A stretch of DNA of 24,803 nt from a virus: positions 1-24,803 of the IMG/VR virus record IMGVR_UViG_3300013006_001305. One strand, given 5' to 3'. A program made the position numbers and the translations under genes. The notes below the pieces were generated by a model. That model was not told the origin of the DNA. It ran no database searches and saw only the letters and a program-made list of their open reading frames with translations. Positions 20,438-24,803 of this stretch are shown here, piece by piece (positions within the stretch are counted from its first letter, which is position 1; each line of letters starts with the position of its first letter).

Positions 20438-22165
20438 TTAATTGACCCTATGACGTAGGACAAACCTATTAGGATCTATTGAACTGGCACTATTTCTAGC
20501 CATGCGACGATAATCATCTAATCGTTGCAATGCTTCTTCATCATCTTGTGCCTGAATAGTTTCAACTTCTTCACCAGTTCTACTATCATAAATTTCATAA
20601 TTATTATTTCTACTTGGTGGTTGACCAAATGCAGGCTCAGCAGGACCTGCACTTACTTTTGCTTTAATAGGCTCAATGGGTTTTTGTATACCTCTTGCTC
20701 TTTTAAGTAAAGTTATTAAGTCTTGTTTCTGTAATTGACCAGATGAATACTTGGCAAAAACATCAAGTGCATCACCTTTTGTTGTAGGTTTTAATAATTT
20801 ATATAATTTTTTAAGATATTCGTTACGGTACTTTTGTGGATCACATGCGGCATTCAATGCTACTACGAATCTTAATAGGGTATTTTCTAATTTAGGTATA
20901 TCTTCATTTAACCAATCACCACCTGGGCTACGAAATTCAATATAGCCTTCTTTGGCATTAATACTAACATATTTGCCAGTAACGCCACTATGAATAAGTT
21001 TTGCTGCCTCTACACTTAGTCCCTTTCTCATTTCATCAAAAAAAGTAAGTAACTCAGGTTCACCCTGTATATAAGTGGCTCTAGTCTTTAGACTACTCAT
21101 TGCACTTTTTGCGAAACTGTTTGCTTCACGATCAAATTCTTTCAATATATATTCATCGCCCAATAATAGTGCAAGTTTTACATAGTCTAATTTTTCACGG
21201 CTACACCCAGGTACACTTACATTCATGTGTAAACCTGTACTTCTATTAGTATAACAATTATTGGTTCTAGCCCATTGAACCACTTCATTTAAACTGGTAA
21301 TCATTTCATCTAATGGCAATGGATTACTTACAAATTCTAAACCTGAATCACTGGGCTCTTTCTTTGATGTAAGACTACCATCTGGTTCAATCGTATAAGT
21401 ATCATTTGGTTTATTACGACCAATACTTGTCCAATCATCACCTCCACCTGACATATAATAACTACCATGGTAACTATCACTTACTGCTATGTTGTTAAGA
21501 CCTAAGTCTGACATGAACTGTAAGGCAACTTGTTTTATAGTTCTTTCACCTTCAGCCTCTGGATATGTCCAATATGGCCAAGTAATATCATAGCCTGATT
21601 CAATATCACTCATGGATCTAATGCCTGAATCTTGTAAAAATGCTCTTTCATTTGATTCATCATTCATATATTCTCCAAGCATAGATTCTCTAAAATCCTC
21701 ATCCGCTTGATCATATATTTCATTACCATGACCTTCTTCTACAGCCTTTTCAACTATTTTTTCAAGTTCATCTCTATCTTCGTATTCAATATTTTCTTTT
21801 GCCCATTGATATACATGCTCAGTTGGAGAATGATCCCAATCTTCACTTATTTTTTCACTTACCCAATCTGCATATTCTTCTTGTAATTTGCTATGTAATC
21901 TACCAACTTCAAATGGGCTATTCCACTCACCATCGGCTTCAAAAAATTCATATATTTGGTCAAGACTTCTTGCAGGTATATCTTCATCATAGTCAGGCTC
22001 TGGGCTTGAATCTTCATCTTCACCACCTGCAACATCAGGAACATACATTTCAAATTCCATACCTGCCATGGCACCGGTGCCTGCTGCTAACTGCTTTAAT
22101 GAGTTTGGACTCATATCTATTTCGTCCAAGACTTGGGTTTCTATTATAAATTCAATGGCTCTCAT
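20438..22165 (-). CDS. Amidoligase-like protein (GCS/glutamine-synthetase fold) with capsid-targeting-like N-terminus
   Basis: A 575-residue protein. The N-terminus MRAIEFIIETQVLDE fits the capsid-targeting pattern, with I-I-E as the possible cut. GMEFEMYVPD at 35-44, EPDGSLTSK at about 260-268, GLEFVSNPLPLDEM at 275-288, NRSTGLHMNVSVPG at 307-320 and YIEFRSPGGDW at 408-418 match in order the strands and metal/ATP ligands of phage and bacterial 'putative amidoligase' proteins. An acidic helical insert (about 50-190) separates the first two. The C-terminal segment NNYEIYDSRTGEEVETIQAQ onward is a small add-on domain. It would ligate an amine to a carboxylate, perhaps on a peptide or peptidoglycan; the substrate is unknown. 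No strong ribosome-binding site is seen. Confidence 0.65.
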   Translation of the reverse strand: MRAIEFIIETQVLDEIDMSPNSLKQLAAGTGAMAGMEFEMYVPDVAGGEDEDSSPEPDYDEDIPARSLDQIYEFFEADGEWNSPFEVGRLHSKLQEEYADWVSEKISEDWDHSPTEHVYQWAKENIEYEDRDELEKIVEKAVEEGHGNEIYDQADEDFRESMLGEYMNDESNERAFLQDSGIRSMSDIESGYDITWPYWTYPEAEGERTIKQVALQFMSDLGLNNIAVSDSYHGSYYMSGGGDDWTSIGRNKPNDTYTIEPDGSLTSKKEPSDSGLEFVSNPLPLDEMITSLNEVVQWARTNNCYTNRSTGLHMNVSVPGCSREKLDYVKLALLLGDEYILKEFDREANSFAKSAMSSLKTRATYIQGEPELLTFFDEMRKGLSVEAAKLIHSGVTGKYVSINAKEGYIEFRSPGGDWLNEDIPKLENTLLRFVVALNAACDPQKYRNEYLKKLYKLLKPTTKGDALDVFAKYSSGQLQKQDLITLLKRARGIQKPIEPIKAKVSAGPAEPAFGQPPSRNNNYEIYDSRTGEEVETIQAQDDEEALQRLDDYRRMARNSASSIDPNRFVLRHRVN

Positions 22166-22177
22166 ATTATTATTTAG

Positions 22178-22951
22178 TTAATTACCCCAATTTGCTAACA
22201 ATCCAACCTTGTATAAAAATGGAAGATTGTAAACATCATTATAATAAATTTTTATTGCATTATTGATTGCTTTAAATTCTTTTTCACCGGCATGCACTGG
22301 GAACAAATACCAATGTTTATTAATAGAACGAGATAGTGTACCTGAAGAACCTTTATTAACACCTAAACTTTTTGCTCCTGCTTTGGTCATTGACTTTTCA
22401 AATTTCTTTTGAATTTTAACTAATTCAGGATTACTGTTAGCCTGTTCACTCATATTGACCCAACCCCAACCTGATATTGTAACACCAGGTGTTTTACTTA
22501 GGCTAATCCAATTTCTACGACCACCTACTGTTTGACTTTCACCTGCTATTAATTGTATTCCCTGATCTCTAAGTGCTATCTTGTATAATAAATTACCTAT
22601 ACCCATACCACGATATTCTTCATCAACAGTAACAAACTCTACAGTATATGCAGGTTGTAATGGGAAATCTTTTACGCTAGATAATACTAAGTCACCTATT
22701 ATTCTATCAGCGTTATTAACTATAATAACATGATATTGATTAACATCATCTTTTGGAATAATACCATATCTTAAATCCTGATCATCGGGAACAGGTTTTA
22801 ATTTCTTAAACATTGCATTTATTTGGCTACTAGCGGCTCGTTCTAATTGACCGAGATAATCCTTACCTTGGCTTGATAATTCAGATTGTGGTATTCTAAC
22901 AATAGCATCTTGTATTATTTCTTCATCAACTACAAACTCATTAAGCCTCAT
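22178..22951 (-). CDS. GNAT acetyltransferase-like protein with capsid-targeting-like N-terminus
   Basis: A 257-residue protein starting MRLNEFVVDEEIIQD, of the same M-R-x-x-E-F-V-x-(D)E form as its neighbours. HVIIVNNADRIIGDLVLSS and EFVTVDEEYRGMGIGNLLYK (about 105-124) are the GNAT beta-strand 4 and motif A, with R-G-M-G-I-G for the CoA pyrophosphate. The C-terminal 120 residues (KAGAKSLGVNKGSSGTLSRS, then HWYLFPVHAG) are not part of the standard fold and are unrecognised. The ATG overlaps the Dps stop as TAATG. The acceptor is unknown. Confidence 0.7.
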   Translation of the reverse strand: MRLNEFVVDEEIIQDAIVRIPQSELSSQGKDYLGQLERAASSQINAMFKKLKPVPDDQDLRYGIIPKDDVNQYHVIIVNNADRIIGDLVLSSVKDFPLQPAYTVEFVTVDEEYRGMGIGNLLYKIALRDQGIQLIAGESQTVGGRRNWISLSKTPGVTISGWGWVNMSEQANSNPELVKIQKKFEKSMTKAGAKSLGVNKGSSGTLSRSINKHWYLFPVHAGEKEFKAINNAIKIYYNDVYNLPFLYKVGLLANWGN

Positions 22952-23397
22952 TATGCACGTTGTTTTTTAAGAATACTACGAATCATCCACTGATGTTTTG
23001 ATTGAGCATCTAATCTTTCTGCAATAAAGTTAGCGATACCTTGTTTGTTTTCACCTTCAGCACTAGCAAAACATTGGTTCAGTAAATCAATTAATTTAGC
23101 ATTGTCATGGTAAAGTTCTTCAAACATTAATTCTGCTCTAGGTACTTTAAGTTGATCTTCAATGATACTAAGTTCTTGAAATCTAGTAAAGCTACCCGGA
23201 GCGTATACATCTAGTGTTCTAATATACTCCGCTATTTTGTCTATAGAGTTATTATAAACTTCTTCATACAATTTGCCAAAGAATTCATGATACTGTGGGA
23301 AGTTATCTCCTTCCACATTCCAATGAAAATATTGAACTTTAACAGAAAAGCTATACACACTTCCCAATAATACTTTTAAGTTATCTGCTAACATCAT
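22951..23397 (-). CDS. Dps-like ferritin (DNA-binding protein from starved cells)
   Basis: A 148-residue four-helix ferritin-like protein, a typical Dps length. SVKVQYFHWNVEGDNFPQYHEFFGKLYEEV carries the Dps pattern with the first His in FHWNVEG, the second in YHE, and then D-K-I-A-E (SIDKIAEYIRTL). These are the conserved ferroxidase-site ligands, so iron oxidation should be possible. There is no long basic N-terminal tail for DNA binding and no targeting-like N-terminus. The start is the first of two adjacent ATGs, with AAGGA 8-9 bases upstream. A phage Dps could protect DNA from iron and peroxide or help compact it. It is coupled to the GNAT gene downstream. Confidence 0.85.
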   Translation of the reverse strand: MMLADNLKVLLGSVYSFSVKVQYFHWNVEGDNFPQYHEFFGKLYEEVYNNSIDKIAEYIRTLDVYAPGSFTRFQELSIIEDQLKVPRAELMFEELYHDNAKLIDLLNQCFASAEGENKQGIANFIAERLDAQSKHQWMIRSILKKQRA

Positions 23398-23441
23398 TTT
23401 GGATATCCTTTTCTATTCCAATAAAAATCATAATCTTTCAT
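23394..23441 (-). CDS. 15-codon mini-ORF between the modular protein and Dps
   Basis: An ATG overlapping the previous stop as ATGA opens MKDYDFYWNRKGYPK, whose TGA overlaps the Dps start. Both junctions suit translational coupling, but an ORF this short could arise by chance. It may serve only to carry ribosomes to Dps. Confidence 0.2.
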   Translation of the reverse strand: MKDYDFYWNRKGYPK

Positions 23442-24803
23442 TTTTTCTTTTTTCCTTGGCAATGAGCCCGTTGTGAGAATCCTTTTGGATGACTACAATC
23501 TATACTTCTCTTATATTTATTGCTCCACTTTTCTTCTAATTCTTCCTGTTCACTGGTAAGAGTCATTATACGATAACCACCTTTATTTTTAAAAGGACCA
23601 TATTCTTGTTCATAAGAGCCAGGCATTGGTAAGCCTTTCGTTTCACTTATGCCTTGAAGAATTGAACTCTCGGTAGTTTTCTTTTTAGTAGCAACATTTA
23701 TTGCTTTGCCGTGACGTTCTGGGTTAGGATCTTCTCTACGCTTTCTAGCAGCCGCACTAGCACGACCTTTTTTACCTAAATTCTGTGCTTTACTTTGTGG
23801 TAAACATTTTGGTTTACCCTCACTATCATCACCTCTAGCGCAAGCACCACGAATCTTACCATTAGGTCCAAATCTTACCCACTTCTCTTTGAACCATTTA
23901 TGTAAATTTTCATCAGTTTGTTCTATACCTTCTAATATAGAACTTTCACTCTTTGTGCCCCAGTTGCTAGCGCCCTTCTTACGACATTGTACTAATGCAC
24001 CACTAGCATATGCACTGGGCCATACTTTATAACGGCTCTTAACTTTATAGTAGCAAGCATCTTTCTTTTCGTTAATCATTTCTTCACTAAACATTGGGCC
24101 ACCACATTCAGGACATTGTTGGTGATCTTCATTAGTGTTCTTCACACAGTTAGGATATCTTTTTCCAAACATGGTCTTCATACCTTCTTTATGATAACCT
24201 TTCCAACAAGCTTCGTCAAGTTCTTTTGCTGTCATTGTTTGCTCCCATACTTGACTATCTTCTCCGCGATTTTTATCCCAAAAATGTTTACCAGCTCGTG
24301 TTTGATCACTGCTGCGACGAATAGTAAACCCAAGACTCTTTACATAATCATAAATGGTTTTGGCAATGCCCTGACCACGAAACTCCTCATCTATAGCAAG
24401 ATCAGCAGGTACTAGAGTACTACCATCACGGTCAAATACTACATAACCAGCTTGATATCCATCTACAGATGGACGAATGATTACCTCAGCTCCATCAGCC
24501 GCAACATTTAATTTTATACCACCAATGTCAACATTAGTGCCTTCCGCCATACTTTCTCCGCCACCGCCATCACCACCGCTTTCGCCGGATTCTCCACTAC
24601 TATAATAGCCATAGCCCGGGAAGAAATATCTGCCTAATGATCTTGAAGTTTTTTTGTTTTTCTTTTTTCGACCTTCCGCTACACCTTGCTGACCTTCTTC
24701 TATATTTTGTAAAACTTCTTTAGCGTGGGGCAGGACCTGTTGTAAAGTAGGGCATTTACTTTTTCCATATCCCAACTCTAGCAAATCTTTCTCACTAATC
24801 TCA
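23438..24803 (-). CDS. Modular Cys/Lys-rich protein with GNAT domain, 5' end outside window
   Basis: At least 454 residues, still open at the right edge; the TTG at 24784 is not needed as a start. Numbering from that TTG: a Gly/Ser linker (57-78); a GNAT domain at about 85-172 (LAIDEEFRGQGIAKTIYDYV); a CWKGYHKEGMKTMFGKRYPN module (193-212); a zinc-ribbon-like QCPECGGP (223-230); a DACYYKVKSRYKVWPSAYAS module (242-261); a basic module at about 294-369 resembling DUF5872; and a C-terminal CSHPKGFSQRAHCQGKKKK. The modules are joined by IEE-G, VAE-G, MAE-G, ILE-G and ILQ-G, which resemble prohead-protease sites. The high Lys/Arg content suggests DNA binding. It may be a virion-internal polyprotein; the function is not known. 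Confidence 0.7.
   Translation of the reverse strand, partial: EISEKDLLELGYGKSKCPTLQQVLPHAKEVLQNIEEGQQGVAEGRKKKNKKTSRSLGRYFFPGYGYYSSGESGESGGDGGGGESMAEGTNVDIGGIKLNVAADGAEVIIRPSVDGYQAGYVVFDRDGSTLVPADLAIDEEFRGQGIAKTIYDYVKSLGFTIRRSSDQTRAGKHFWDKNRGEDSQVWEQTMTAKELDEACWKGYHKEGMKTMFGKRYPNCVKNTNEDHQQCPECGGPMFSEEMINEKKDACYYKVKSRYKVWPSAYASGALVQCRKKGASNWGTKSESSILEGIEQTDENLHKWFKEKWVRFGPNGKIRGACARGDDSEGKPKCLPQSKAQNLGKKGRASAAARKRREDPNPERHGKAINVATKKKTTESSILQGISETKGLPMPGSYEQEYGPFKNKGGYRIMTLTSEQEELEEKWSNKYKRSIDCSHPKGFSQRAHCQGKKKK

Noticed and set aside
21799-22149. A 116-codon plus-strand open frame.
   Set aside because: It lies antisense within the amidoligase-like gene, has low-complexity His/Leu composition from the opposite acidic codons, and has no recognisable motif.
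24552-24610. A GC-richer repeat-like stretch as a possible inserted element.
   Set aside because: It encodes the Gly/Ser linker of the modular protein; the composition follows from Gly and Ser codons and there are no flanking repeats.
1-24803. tRNA genes, CRISPR arrays, insertion sequences, attachment sites.
   Set aside because: No intergenic gap longer than about 80 bases exists, no repeated spacer pattern was seen, and no transposase or integrase motif was found.

Overview
The window reads as part of a lytic tailed-phage genome of the T4 superfamily (myovirus-like), probably from an aquatic environment. It is AT-rich and packed almost edge to edge, and neighbouring genes are joined by TAATG or ATGA overlaps. 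The diagnostic genes are a T4 gp43-type family B DNA polymerase with its exonuclease domain, a gp45-type sliding clamp directly downstream, and a T4 DsbA-like DNA-binding protein directly upstream. I saw no integrase, transposase, tRNA gene, rRNA gene or CRISPR array. The host cannot be named from this sequence.

Layout. (1) 1-2426, plus strand: the end of a phage GP88-family protein, then a 589-residue multidomain protein (ASCH-like, kinase-like, ParB-like). (2) 2423-16319, minus strand: one long gene block read from right to left. It runs DsbA-like, DNA polymerase, sliding clamp, a small protein, DpdA-like transglycosylase, zinc ribbon, coiled coil, T-fold protein, a small protein, nucleotidyltransferase-cupin fusion, glycosyltransferase, FolE, four small ORFs/proteins with QueD among them, QueE, a second glycosyltransferase and a sugar epimerase. 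(3) 16422-16949, plus strand: one 2-oxoglutarate/Fe(II) oxygenase. (4) 16946-24803, minus strand: TilS-like, GNAT, HExxH peptidase-like, carbamoyltransferase, amidoligase-like, GNAT, Dps, and a modular Cys/Lys-rich protein cut by the window edge.

How the genes may work together. FolE, QueD and QueE make 7-carboxy-7-deazaguanine from GTP. A DpdA-like enzyme could exchange guanine in DNA for this base or a derivative, which would be a DNA modification against host restriction. No queC is visible, so the final base is an open question. Two glycosyltransferases, a nucleotidyltransferase-cupin fusion and an epimerase form a nucleotide-sugar module in the same block.

The most interesting pattern is that five otherwise unrelated proteins begin with a short peptide of the form M-(K/R/N)-x-x-E-(F/L/I)-(I/L/V)-x-(E/DE). 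This resembles the capsid-targeting sequence of T4 internal proteins, which the prohead protease removes. Their bodies are two acetyltransferases, a peptidase-like protein, an amidoligase-like protein and the ASCH/kinase/ParB protein. My hypothesis is that they are packaged in the capsid and ejected into the host with the DNA.

Regulation visible in sequence: four minus-strand sigma70-type promoters with 17-base spacers, including an exact TTGACA-N17-TATAAT, and a 26-bp perfect palindrome between the amidoligase and carbamoyltransferase genes.
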